In this document: positions 1 through 8,414 of the stretch, piece by piece
Layout of the letters: each line of letters begins with the position of its first letter
How positions within the stretch are numbered: position 1 is the first letter of the stretch
From: Prauserella_A sp040635515
GTDB taxonomy: Bacteria > Actinomycetota > Actinomycetes > Mycobacteriales > Pseudonocardiaceae
Assembly (NCBI GenBank): GCA_040635515.1
Contig: JBEYHY010000003.1
Location: 248,001 to 312,000 of the forward strand
Direction: 5' to 3'
DNA: 64,000 nt
The notes under the pieces: model-generated
The model's input: the letters and a program-made list of their open reading frames with translations, nothing else
Told to the model about the DNA's origin: nothing
The model's database searches: none
Program-made: the position numbers and the translations under genes

Positions 1-286
1 CGACGAGTTGCTCGTAGGTGACCATCCCTTCGACGTCGGCGGTCCTGGCGACCGGATCGACATCGAGCACGTGGGTGAATCCGGATACGTCGAGTCCTGG
101 GCCGGTGGTACCGGCGCGCGGTCGGAAGAGGTTCGAAGTGCGTTTCGCGAGCCTTATCGGCCCCCCGGATGGGGCAGCGGCGAGTTGCGTGCGCAATGTG
201 GCCACCCGCGCGGCATATCCGGCGGCCGTCGTCGAACGATTCCCAACGGGCGAACGGTCCCCGGCGCCGTTGTTTTTCAGCGCCAT
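1..286 (-). CDS. FAD-binding oxidoreductase, N-terminal part only (cut by left window edge)
   Basis: Leftward gene starting with ATG at 284-286; 95 residues are visible before the sequence ends. The visible part includes RLAKRTSNLFRPRA, then GLDVSGFTHVLDVDP and ARTADVEGMVTYEQLV. This is the beginning of a PCMH-type FAD-binding domain as found in actinobacterial DHCR24/FAD-linked oxidases; the residues after the conserved VDP fit the strand that leads into FAD binding. By memory of the family it resembles the mycobacterial FAD oxidoreductase that pairs with a methyltransferase in 10-methyl fatty acid synthesis (BfaA/TmsA), but the partner gene would lie outside the window. Family call is firm; the specific role is a guess. 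Confidence 0.75.
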   Translation of the reverse strand, partial: MALKNNGAGDRSPVGNRSTTAAGYAARVATLRTQLAAAPSGGPIRLAKRTSNLFRPRAGTTGPGLDVSGFTHVLDVDPVARTADVEGMVTYEQLV

Positions 287-366
287 GAACCCATGATCGC
301 TCTGGTTGGCCGACGCTGCCAGTGGCGGGAGGCCGGTTTCACCCCGCACGCCACCGAATCGTCCGA

Positions 367-396
367 TTGACCAGGCGTCGGCGCGGGCACTATACA
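367..396 (+). promoter_or_regulatory. Candidate sigma-70-type promoter for the gene at 466
   Basis: TTGACC at 367-372 and TATACA at 391-396 are separated by 18 bases, close to the housekeeping -35/-10 consensus. The -10 sits in an unusually AT-rich block (391-403) for this GC-rich DNA. It points rightward and would start transcription about 60 bases before the GTG at 466. Pattern only. Confidence 0.45.
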
Positions 397-465
397 AATT
401 ATTGGTCGGGGAAAGGTACTTGGGGCTGTGCCCTGTGGCTGTGACTGCGGCCCGAACCGAAGTGG

Positions 466-924
466 GTGAGTTCTTCCGTGGGCGACCTTTCGTCCGACCG
501 TCATGCTCCGCTGACAGCCGACGCCGTCGCGAGCGCGGCGCTCGAATTGCAGCGCGCCAGAACCGAACTCGAAAGCGGGGAGGGCGATGTGCGGGCGCTA
601 CACGAAGCCGTGAGGGGAGCGGCGAGCCTCACCAGATCGCTTGCCGCGACCGTCGACCGGCTCGCGAGGTACACGCCAGGCACCGTCGAGGATCGCAAGG
701 TCGCGCGCGATCTCGTGGCGGATCTCAGGGCGCTGCGCAGTTGCCTGACGGCCGGTGCGGCGCTCATCGATCCGGCCGTGGACGATTTGCGCGGTCTGGC
801 CGACAGCGCCGGCGCCCCAACCGGTGCGACGGGGCCGGGGCATCCGGTCGGCGAGCCCTTCGACCCCGATGCCGATTTCGCCGCGAGATGGGAGGAGTGG
901 GTTTCCGCGCGCCCCGGGACGTGA
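466..924 (+). CDS. Hypothetical protein, 152 aa
   Basis: GTG start at 466. The protein is rich in Ala, Arg and Asp, with a long helical middle section (ELQRARTELESGEGDVRALH, then SLTRSLAATVDRLARYTPG) and an acidic C-terminus (FDPDADFAARWEEW). It has no signal peptide, membrane segment or Cys residues and looks like a small cytoplasmic helical protein. A near-consensus promoter lies about 70-100 bases upstream. It lies between a leftward FAD oxidase (divergent) and a leftward cytokinin-dehydrogenase-like gene (convergent, 9-bp gap), so it is probably monocistronic. I do not recognise the family and assign no function. Confidence 0.6.
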   Translation: MSSSVGDLSSDRHAPLTADAVASAALELQRARTELESGEGDVRALHEAVRGAASLTRSLAATVDRLARYTPGTVEDRKVARDLVADLRALRSCLTAGAALIDPAVDDLRGLADSAGAPTGATGPGHPVGEPFDPDADFAARWEEWVSARPGT

Positions 925-933
925 ACGGCCGCC

Positions 934-2301
934 TCAGAGCGCCTCGAACACGCGTTGGCCGTGGGCCAGTACGTTTTTCGGATCGTACTTCTTGGCCGCG
1001 GCGGCGAATGTCTCCCACGCGTCACCGAAGTGATCCCGCCATTCCTCCGGGGTCATCTGCAGCGCGTTGACCGGGTACACGGTGCCTTCGACCAGCCGGG
1101 CGCGTTCGGCGACGGCTGCGTTGAGTTCGAGCATCCTGCCGGTGCCGGTGACGTCGTACGGCTTGCCCGTGCGCAGTACGGCGAACAGCCACACGATGTC
1201 GGTGGCCGGTTTCCGCAGCAGCGGGGTACCGAGGGTTTCGGCGCGCAGCGGGTAGAGCAGAACGATGCCGGAGTCGCCCAGTTCCTCTCGGCCGGTCTCG
1301 GCCAGTGTTTCGGTGACGACGTCGGCGACGCCGTCGTCCGGGGCGATCACGGTGATCCACGGATGAGGGCGGAACCAGTCACCGTCGGCACGCAGCACCG
1401 TTTCGCTCTCGGCCATGCGGTCGAGGAAGCCGTGGTAGGTCCTGTCCTCGGTTTCCACGCTTTCGTGGTCGAAGGAAAGGCCGCCGAGCAGGGCCGCCTC
1501 GTCCGGTTCGTCGGGCAGCGAAAAGTAGCTGGTGCCTTCGAGGATGTAGCGCCATTCGCCGCTGTCGTCGAGGACGAGCCGGCCTTCGAGATGGTCGAAC
1601 CGGGATTCGCCGACGGCGGTGCGCTGATCGGTGAGGTAGTCGTCGAGCGAGTCGTACGTCAGCTTCCACTTGCGCGCGCGTTGCCTGGCGGGACGTAACC
1701 GCAGGGTGGCGCGGGTGATGACGCCGCAGTGGCCGAGGCCGGCCCTCACCGCGTCGAAGAGGTCGCTGTCGTTCTCGGCCGAGCAGCGCTTGAGCTCCCC
1801 TCCGCCGGTGACGACCTCCAGTTCGGTGACGGTGTCGGTTTGTGCTCCGTACCGGTGGGTCGCACCGCCGATGCCGCCGACGGCGAGGGTGCCGCCGACG
1901 GAGAGTTCCAGGTAGTCGGTGAGTACCGGAGGGGTGAGACCGCGGGGGAGACTCGCGGACAGCACCTGTTGCCAGCGTGCACCGGCATCGACCCGCAGTT
2001 CGTTGCCCGTGCCGTCGTGAACGGTGGACATCCCGGACATGTCGAGGACGATTCCGCCGTCGGACTGGGCCTGGCCGAACGGCGAGTGGCCCGCTCCTCG
2101 TACGGCGACGGGCACGCCCTTCGAACCGGCGAATTCGAGGACAGCCGACACGTCCGCCGCCGAGGATGGCCTGACGACGAGGCGCGGTCTCGCCTGCACG
2201 ATGTGCCCCCAGTCCCGCGCCGCGGCGGCGAGGCTCGCTTCGCCTTCGAGGATGTCACCCTCAAGCGCTGGCAGGTCAGAGCGTTCGAACGAGTCCGGCA
2301 T
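934..2301 (-). CDS. Cytokinin dehydrogenase-like FAD-binding oxidoreductase
   Basis: 455 aa from ATG at 2301; the open frame continues upstream but would run into the divergent gene at 2333. An N-terminal FAD-binding (PCMH) domain contains RGAGHSPFGQAQ, in which His72 matches the His that carries covalent FAD in cytokinin oxidase/dehydrogenases. TDYLELSVGGTLAVGGIGG follows, with Asp129 at the position of the plant CKX catalytic Asp. The C-terminus (HFGDAWETFAAAAKKYDP, then VLAHGQRVF) matches the CKX substrate-domain ending. Family members oxidatively cleave the side chain of N6-isoprenoid adenines. The motif match is good; the substrate is inferred and another amine or alcohol is possible. 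No signal peptide is seen, so it is likely cytoplasmic. The divergent F420/PPOX gene begins 31 bp away. Confidence 0.75.
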   Translation of the reverse strand: MPDSFERSDLPALEGDILEGEASLAAAARDWGHIVQARPRLVVRPSSAADVSAVLEFAGSKGVPVAVRGAGHSPFGQAQSDGGIVLDMSGMSTVHDGTGNELRVDAGARWQQVLSASLPRGLTPPVLTDYLELSVGGTLAVGGIGGATHRYGAQTDTVTELEVVTGGGELKRCSAENDSDLFDAVRAGLGHCGVITRATLRLRPARQRARKWKLTYDSLDDYLTDQRTAVGESRFDHLEGRLVLDDSGEWRYILEGTSYFSLPDEPDEAALLGGLSFDHESVETEDRTYHGFLDRMAESETVLRADGDWFRPHPWITVIAPDDGVADVVTETLAETGREELGDSGIVLLYPLRAETLGTPLLRKPATDIVWLFAVLRTGKPYDVTGTGRMLELNAAVAERARLVEGTVYPVNALQMTPEEWRDHFGDAWETFAAAAKKYDPKNVLAHGQRVFEAL

Positions 2302-2332
2302 CTGCCGGACTCTAGCGGTTAGTGTCGTTGAC

Positions 2333-2764
2333 ATGGCAGGCATGGCGGAGGTGCTACCGCCGGAGGGCTCGCCCTTCGGCGACCGGGTCAGGGAACGGCT
2401 CATCGGCGAGCAGGTGGTCTGGTTGACGACGGTCGGCGCGGACGGGACGCCGCAGGCCAACCCGGTGTGGTTCCTGTGGGACGACGCCGGGGTACTGGTG
2501 TTCAACAGACCTGACGCACACCGGCTCGTGCACATCGGGAAGCGGCCGAGGGTGTCGCTGCACTTCGACAGCGAGAACGGCGAGAACGTCGTCGTACTCG
2601 CCGGTTCGGCCGAGATCGTCGGCTCACCGGCGCCGAAGGATCTGCCCGCCTACGTCGAGAAGTACGGCGAAGGCATGGTGCGGGTCAGTGGAGGGCGGGA
2701 GCAGTTCAGCGACGCGTATCCGGTCCCGATGCTGGTCCGGATCGATCGCGTACGTGGTTTCTGA
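2333..2764 (+). CDS. PPOX-class F420-dependent oxidoreductase family protein
   Basis: 143 aa from ATG at 2333 (a second in-frame ATG is at 2342). It is a split-barrel flavin/F420-binding fold: the N-terminal strands contain VVWLTTVGADGTPQANPVWF, then VLVFNRPDAHRLVHIGKRPRVSLHF and a GSAEIVG strand. This layout fits the F420-dependent PPOX group seen in mycobacteria (Rv3369-like). Such proteins bind deazaflavin or flavin and reduce varied substrates; the substrate here is unknown. It is divergent from the CKX-like gene with 31 bp between, so the two may share a control region. It converges on the TetR gene, with stops 6 bp apart. Confidence 0.8.
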   Translation: MAGMAEVLPPEGSPFGDRVRERLIGEQVVWLTTVGADGTPQANPVWFLWDDAGVLVFNRPDAHRLVHIGKRPRVSLHFDSENGENVVVLAGSAEIVGSPAPKDLPAYVEKYGEGMVRVSGGREQFSDAYPVPMLVRIDRVRGF

Positions 2765-2770
2765 CGCGGC

Positions 2771-3346
2771 TCACTCCGGCGAGCTCGCCTGGAGTCCTCG
2801 CAGCAGGGCGGCGATGGCCGGGGCGGGGGCGAACGCGGGGTCAGGGGCGGTGGTCTGGTGGATCAGCAGCCCGTCGAGCAGCGCCATGACCGTCCAGAAG
2901 TCGGTGGAGGGCCTCGACGATCCGAGTGCGCGCATCCATCGCGTCCCCCACGATTCGAGTTCCGCCCTGCGCAGGACTATCTGTTGCCGCAGGCCGTCGT
3001 GAACGGCGGCTTCGAGGAAAACGGCATGCCTGGCGAGGGTGAACACCTTCGAGGGGCCCGCGAGTTCTCCGGCGAGGCCGCCGACGGCTTCGGCGAAGCG
3101 GCCGGTGTCGGCCATGGCCGCCGCGTCGAGCCCTTCGGCGAATTCCCGCCAGCTCGCGGTTTCCAGTTCGCTCAGTCTGCCGAGTAAGCCCGACAGGAGT
3201 GCTTCCCTGGTCCGGAAGTAGTTCGATGTCGAGCCGACCGGGATTCCGGCTTCCGCGTCGACGGCCCTGTGGGTGAGTGCGCGGGTGCCCCTGGTGCCGA
3301 GTACGCGAATGGCCGCGTCCAGTACCTGGTCCTGTTTGCCCTTCAC
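2771..3346 (-). CDS. TetR/AcrR-family transcriptional regulator
   Basis: 191 aa from GTG at 3346; an ATG at 3403 would add 19 residues that lack family character, and neither start has a clear ribosome-binding site. The N-terminal helix-turn-helix reads KGKQDQVLDAAIRVLGTRG, then LTHRAVDAEAGIPVGSTSNYF, the usual TetR recognition helix with S-T-S-N-Y-F. The C-terminal ligand domain is variable (helices ETASWREFAEGL and FWTVMALLDGLLIHQTTAP). Its target is probably local: the PPOX gene converging on it, or the 53-aa ORF divergent from it. No matching operator could be assigned. Confidence 0.85.
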   Translation of the reverse strand: MKGKQDQVLDAAIRVLGTRGTRALTHRAVDAEAGIPVGSTSNYFRTREALLSGLLGRLSELETASWREFAEGLDAAAMADTGRFAEAVGGLAGELAGPSKVFTLARHAVFLEAAVHDGLRQQIVLRRAELESWGTRWMRALGSSRPSTDFWTVMALLDGLLIHQTTAPDPAFAPAPAIAALLRGLQASSPE

Positions 3347-3501
3347 GGGTTCACGGTAGCGGGCAAGGGGTTCTTCCCTTCGCGCGCCGGTGGTGCTTTC
3401 CACCGAAGCCGCCGTCAGCCTTTCAGGTTGGGATCGCCCCGTGTTTTTCCCGATTTCCGCTCGGGTATATCAAGATCATGGGGTTGTGAGAGGAGTGCCC
3501 G

Positions 3502-3663
3502 ATGCGCGAACCCGACACCGAGCCCGGAGTTGAACTCTCCGAGCGCGCCCTTTCATCCACTGTCCACAACGGAGCGCCGATGCCTCGGGATCCCTCCGGA
3601 GGCCCGCTGGTCTTCGACGAGGACGAGGAGCTGGAGCCGTTCATCGTGCGAGGCAGGGAATAG
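3502..3663 (+). CDS. Small acidic hypothetical protein, 53 aa
   Basis: ATG at 3502 with a good ribosome-binding site (AGAGGAG, about 6-12 bases upstream) and a TAG stop at 3661. The product is acidic: it begins MREPDTEPGVELSERALSST, has a Pro/Gly-rich middle (MPRDPSGGP) and ends LVFDEDEELEPFIVRG. It has no Cys, signal peptide or membrane segment. It is too short for most gene callers. The ribosome-binding site and the composition support it being real, but there is no recognised family. Confidence 0.45.
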   Translation: MREPDTEPGVELSERALSSTVHNGAPMPRDPSGGPLVFDEDEELEPFIVRGRE

Positions 3664-3695
3664 GACGGCTCCGCCTCTCGCACCACGCCTCGCCA

Positions 3696-3715
3696 TCGTG
3701 TAGCGTGCTACACGA
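3696..3715. promoter_or_regulatory. Perfect palindromic operator-like site upstream of the 3-hydroxyacyl-CoA dehydrogenase locus
   Basis: Two 9-base arms, TCGTGTAGC and GCTACACGA, are exact reverse complements separated by GT. The site ends 19 bases before the ATG at 3735 and just before its ribosome-binding site, where a repressor would block transcription or early elongation. The arm length and near-zero spacing suit a dimeric regulator (MarR, TetR or GntR type). The regulator is unknown. Confidence 0.55.
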
Positions 3716-3734
3716 ACACGGAGAGGTGGTGATC

Positions 3735-3995
3735 ATGATCCGGCAGGACAGGGAGCTGCTCGCGCGGCTCTCCTCGGTCAACACGCGGCTCGGCGAGGCC
3801 GTGGTGGAGTTGTTGCATCGCCAGGACAACGGTTTGCTGCCGGCCGAAGGGCTGCGTGCGCTCGGTCACCATCTGCAGGGACTTACCGCTGACCTGCTGA
3901 ATCGTGCCGATGAGCTGGACGCCGTCGTGATCGACTGCCCGCACTCTCCGCGGGTAACGTCCCGGTGGTCGCCTATCGCCATCGGAGGAGAGTCG
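3735..3995 (+). other. Small coding region (87 codons) read in frame into the 3-hydroxyacyl-CoA dehydrogenase
   Basis: ATG at 3735 has its own ribosome-binding site (GAGAGGTGG). The first about 67 residues form a helical, conserved-looking module (MIRQDRELLARLSSVNTRLG, then EAVVELLHRQDNGLLPAEGL, then LGHHLQGLTADLLNRADELD). A low-complexity stretch without a stop codon follows and leads directly into the dehydrogenase ATG at 3996, which has its own strong ribosome-binding site (GGAGGAG). Either this is an N-terminal extension of the dehydrogenase, or a formerly separate small gene whose stop was lost, so that two products can arise from one frame. Confidence 0.5.
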
Positions 3996-5288
3996 ATGAA
4001 CGCCGTGCCCGCCTCGCCGGAACCTGCCGCCTCGCCGGAGCCGGACGAGGATCTCGCGTTGCGGTACCTCAGGCAGGCGGAAACCGAGGCGGGCAGGCCG
4101 CCGGATGCCGAGCCGCGAGAGGTCGGGCGCATCGGTGTCGTCGGGGCGGGCACGATGGGTGCGGGCATCGCGACGGTGTTCCTCCAGGCCGGGTTTCCGG
4201 TGACCGTCGTCGAGCAGGGTGAGGAGGCGCTGGAGCGCGGTGTCGGGCGCGTCAGGGCCATCCAGGACAAGGCGGTGGCGAAGGGAAAGGCGGATCGGGC
4301 CGAGGCCGACCGCAGGCTCGCGGCGCTGACGGCGGGTACCGACCAGGCTTTGCTCGCCGACTGCGATGTCGTGGTCGAAGCGGTGTTCGAGGACATGGCC
4401 GTGAAGAAGGAGCTGCTGGCACGGCTGGCCACGATCGTCAAGCCAGGGGCGATCCTCGCCTCCAACACCTCGTATCTCGACCTCGACGAGCTGGCCGAAG
4501 CCAGCGGACGGCCACGCGACGTGGTGGGGCTGCACTTCTTCAGTCCCGCGCACATCATGCGGTTGCTTGAGGTCGTTCGCGGGGCGAACACGGCCGGGGA
4601 CACCCTGGCCACCGCGTTGTGGCTTGGCCGCAAAGCGGGCAAGGTTCCGGTGGTCGCGGGAGTGTGCGACGGCTTCATCGGCAACCGGATCTACAACGCC
4701 TACCGCGTCCAGTGCGAGTTCATGGTCGAGGAGGGCGCGCTGCCGGAGGAGATCGACGCGGCGCTGGAGGACTTCGGTTTCGCCATGGGGCCGTTCACGG
4801 TCTGGGACATGTCCGGGCTCGACATCGCGATGGCCACGCGGGACCGGCAGGCCGCGACGAGGGACCCCAGGGAGCGGGTTCCGAAGGTGCTGGACGTGTT
4901 GTGCGAGCAGGGACGGCTCGGCCGCAAGACGGGTGCGGGCTGGTACACCTACCCCGATGGAGGGCAGCGTCAGGTCGATCCCGCCGTGCACGAGGTGATT
5001 CGCTCGGTTGCCGGGCGAAGCGGTGAGTCCCGAACGTTGTCCGCCGACGAGATCGTGCGTCGTGCGCTGGGGGTCATCGTCAACGAGGCGGCGCTCGTGC
5101 TGGCCGACGGTATCGCCGAGCGTGCCTCGGACATCGATCTGGTGCTGGCCAACGGATACGGCTTTCCCAAGAAGCGCGGCGGCCCGCTGTTCTGGGCGCA
5201 CGATCACAGGGAACAGGTCACCACCGGCATCGATGAGGCCGAGCGGGCGACGGGATTCGGGTTCCGCCGCGGCCGGCTGCCCTGGTAG
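3996..5288 (+). CDS. 3-hydroxyacyl-CoA dehydrogenase
   Basis: 430 aa from ATG at 3996, chosen for the GGAGGAG ribosome-binding site five bases upstream. An NAD-binding Rossmann domain begins near residue 45 (RIGVVGAGTMGAGIATVF). The family signature region (NTSYLDLDELAEASGRPRDV, then GLHFFSPAHIMRLLEVV) follows, with the catalytic-type His in GLHFFSPAH. Two C-terminal 3HCDH domains follow (DGFIGNRIYNAYRVQCEFMV, then KTGAGWYTYPDG, then GYGFPKKRGGP). It catalyses NAD-dependent oxidation of 3-hydroxyacyl-CoA and lacks the crotonase domain of the FadB fusion. Placed ahead of the box genes, it fits beta-oxidation of the ring-opened benzoate product. The frame is open for 87 codons upstream to 3735. 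Confidence 0.9.
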   Translation: MNAVPASPEPAASPEPDEDLALRYLRQAETEAGRPPDAEPREVGRIGVVGAGTMGAGIATVFLQAGFPVTVVEQGEEALERGVGRVRAIQDKAVAKGKADRAEADRRLAALTAGTDQALLADCDVVVEAVFEDMAVKKELLARLATIVKPGAILASNTSYLDLDELAEASGRPRDVVGLHFFSPAHIMRLLEVVRGANTAGDTLATALWLGRKAGKVPVVAGVCDGFIGNRIYNAYRVQCEFMVEEGALPEEIDAALEDFGFAMGPFTVWDMSGLDIAMATRDRQAATRDPRERVPKVLDVLCEQGRLGRKTGAGWYTYPDGGQRQVDPAVHEVIRSVAGRSGESRTLSADEIVRRALGVIVNEAALVLADGIAERASDIDLVLANGYGFPKKRGGPLFWAHDHREQVTTGIDEAERATGFGFRRGRLPW

Positions 5289-5326
5289 CCGGTCCCGGCT
5301 CCGATTCGGTGTCGCACACGCGGGTA

Positions 5327-5358
5327 CCCGGCGAGCGTTGAGGACAGTGCTCGCCGGG
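5327..5358 (+). promoter_or_regulatory. Hairpin overlapping the ribosome-binding site of the NDH-2-like gene
   Basis: CCCGGCGAGC (5327-5336) and GCTCGCCGGG (5349-5358) are a perfect 10-bp inverted repeat with a 12-base loop. The 3' arm runs into the GGGAGG ribosome-binding site of the gene starting at 5368. No T-run follows, so it is not a standard terminator. It could end the upstream transcript or mask the ribosome site. Confidence 0.4.
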
Positions 5359-5367
5359 AGGTGAAAC

Positions 5368-6684
5368 GTGCCGAAGCGGATTGTCATCGCGGGCGGTGGC
5401 TATGTGGGGCTGTACACGGCGTTGCGGTTGCGGCAGCGGCTCCGTGAGGGCGAGGCCGAGGTGGTCGTCGTCAGCCCGGAGAACTTCATGACCTACCGGC
5501 CGCTGCTGCCCGAGGTCGCGTCGGGCACGCTCGAACCGCGCCACGCCGTGGTTCCGCTGCGAGCGGTCCTGAGGGAAACGCGGTTCGTTGCCGGAAAGGT
5601 GTTGTCGGTCGACCAGGAGGGCAGGACGGTCGCCGTTGCGCCGGCGGCAGGGCCTACGTGGGAGCTGGCTTACGACGAGCTCGTCATCGGCATGGGCGCG
5701 GTGGCCAAGCTCGCGCCGGTTCCCGGACTGGCCGAGAACGGTATCGGCTTCAATTCGCTCGCCGAGGCCGCGCACTTGCGCGATCACGTACTCCGCCAGC
5801 TGGAGATCGCCTCCGCGACGCCCGATCCCGAACTGCGCAGGTGTGCGCTGACTTTCGTGTTCGTCGGCGGTGGTTACACCGGTGTCGAGGCGATCGCGGA
5901 GCTGCAGGATATGGCGACCGACGTGCTCGCCGGATACCCGGAGCTGGAACCGGCGGACATGCGGTGGATTCTCGTCGAGGCGCTCGACCGAATCCTGACG
6001 ACGGTGAGTGACGATTTGGCCGATCTGGCCGCGAACGAACTGGCCGGGCGGGGTATCGACGTCCGCACGGGAACCCGGCTGGACTCCGCCGAGGAAGGGG
6101 TTCTCGCGTTGTCCGACGGTACGAAGCTCACCGCGTCGACCCTCGTGTGGGTGGCCGGTACCCGTCCGAGGTCGGTCGTGGCCGAGCTGGGCCTGCCGGT
6201 GGACGACGGCGGCAGGCTCGTCGTGGACGCGGCAATGCGGGTCGAGCGGGCGGAGCACGTGTGGGCGGCGGGTGATTGTGCCGCCGTCCCCGATCCCGAA
6301 CGGGGCGGGGTGTGTCCGCCGACGGCGCAGCACGCGGTGCGGCAGGGAGAGCAGCTCGCCGACAATCTCGTCGCCGCCGTGCGGGGTGGCCGGCCGGGCC
6401 CGTTTCACTATCGCAGCAAGGGTGAATTCATCACGCTGGGCAAGAACAAGGCCGTCGCCGAGGTGTTCGGCAGGAAACTCGCGGGAAGCCTCGCGTGGGC
6501 CGCGCGTCGTGGCTATTACGCGACCCAGATACCCACGTGGAATCGCAAGGTGCGGGTGCTGGGCGACTGGCTTGTCGGCATGCCGTTCGGGCACGATGTT
6601 GTCGACTTCGGTTCCAGGGAGGCGCCTCGCGGCGCGTTCGAGGAAGCGGCGGCAAAGCCTGCCCGTAGTTCTACACAAGGTTGA
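5368..6684 (+). CDS. NAD(P)/FAD-dependent oxidoreductase, type II NADH dehydrogenase-like
   Basis: 438 aa from GTG at 5368, with GGGAGGTG as ribosome-binding site. It has two dinucleotide-binding folds: FAD site RIVIAGGGYVGLYTALRL at residues 3-20, and NAD(P)H site LTFVFVGGGYTGVEAIAEL near residue 165. The VWAAGDCAAVPDP motif near residue 300 closes over FAD. The C-terminal section (YYATQIPTWNRKVRVLGDWL) resembles NDH-2 enzymes, which pass electrons from NADH to quinone at the membrane surface. It stands between the 3-hydroxyacyl-CoA dehydrogenase and boxC with no boxA nearby, so it could reoxidise NADH or even supply electrons in this pathway. That role is speculation. Confidence 0.85.
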   Translation: MPKRIVIAGGGYVGLYTALRLRQRLREGEAEVVVVSPENFMTYRPLLPEVASGTLEPRHAVVPLRAVLRETRFVAGKVLSVDQEGRTVAVAPAAGPTWELAYDELVIGMGAVAKLAPVPGLAENGIGFNSLAEAAHLRDHVLRQLEIASATPDPELRRCALTFVFVGGGYTGVEAIAELQDMATDVLAGYPELEPADMRWILVEALDRILTTVSDDLADLAANELAGRGIDVRTGTRLDSAEEGVLALSDGTKLTASTLVWVAGTRPRSVVAELGLPVDDGGRLVVDAAMRVERAEHVWAAGDCAAVPDPERGGVCPPTAQHAVRQGEQLADNLVAAVRGGRPGPFHYRSKGEFITLGKNKAVAEVFGRKLAGSLAWAARRGYYATQIPTWNRKVRVLGDWLVGMPFGHDVVDFGSREAPRGAFEEAAAKPARSSTQG

Positions 6685-6713
6685 CGACAGGCGGATGATT
6701 CGTAGAAACTGAT

Positions 6714-8411
<1,698 letters not shown>

Positions 8412-8414
8412 GCG

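Noticed and set aside
5327..5358. Hairpin as a classical Rho-independent terminator
   Set aside because: No T-run follows on the + strand and the stem overlaps the next gene's ribosome-binding site.
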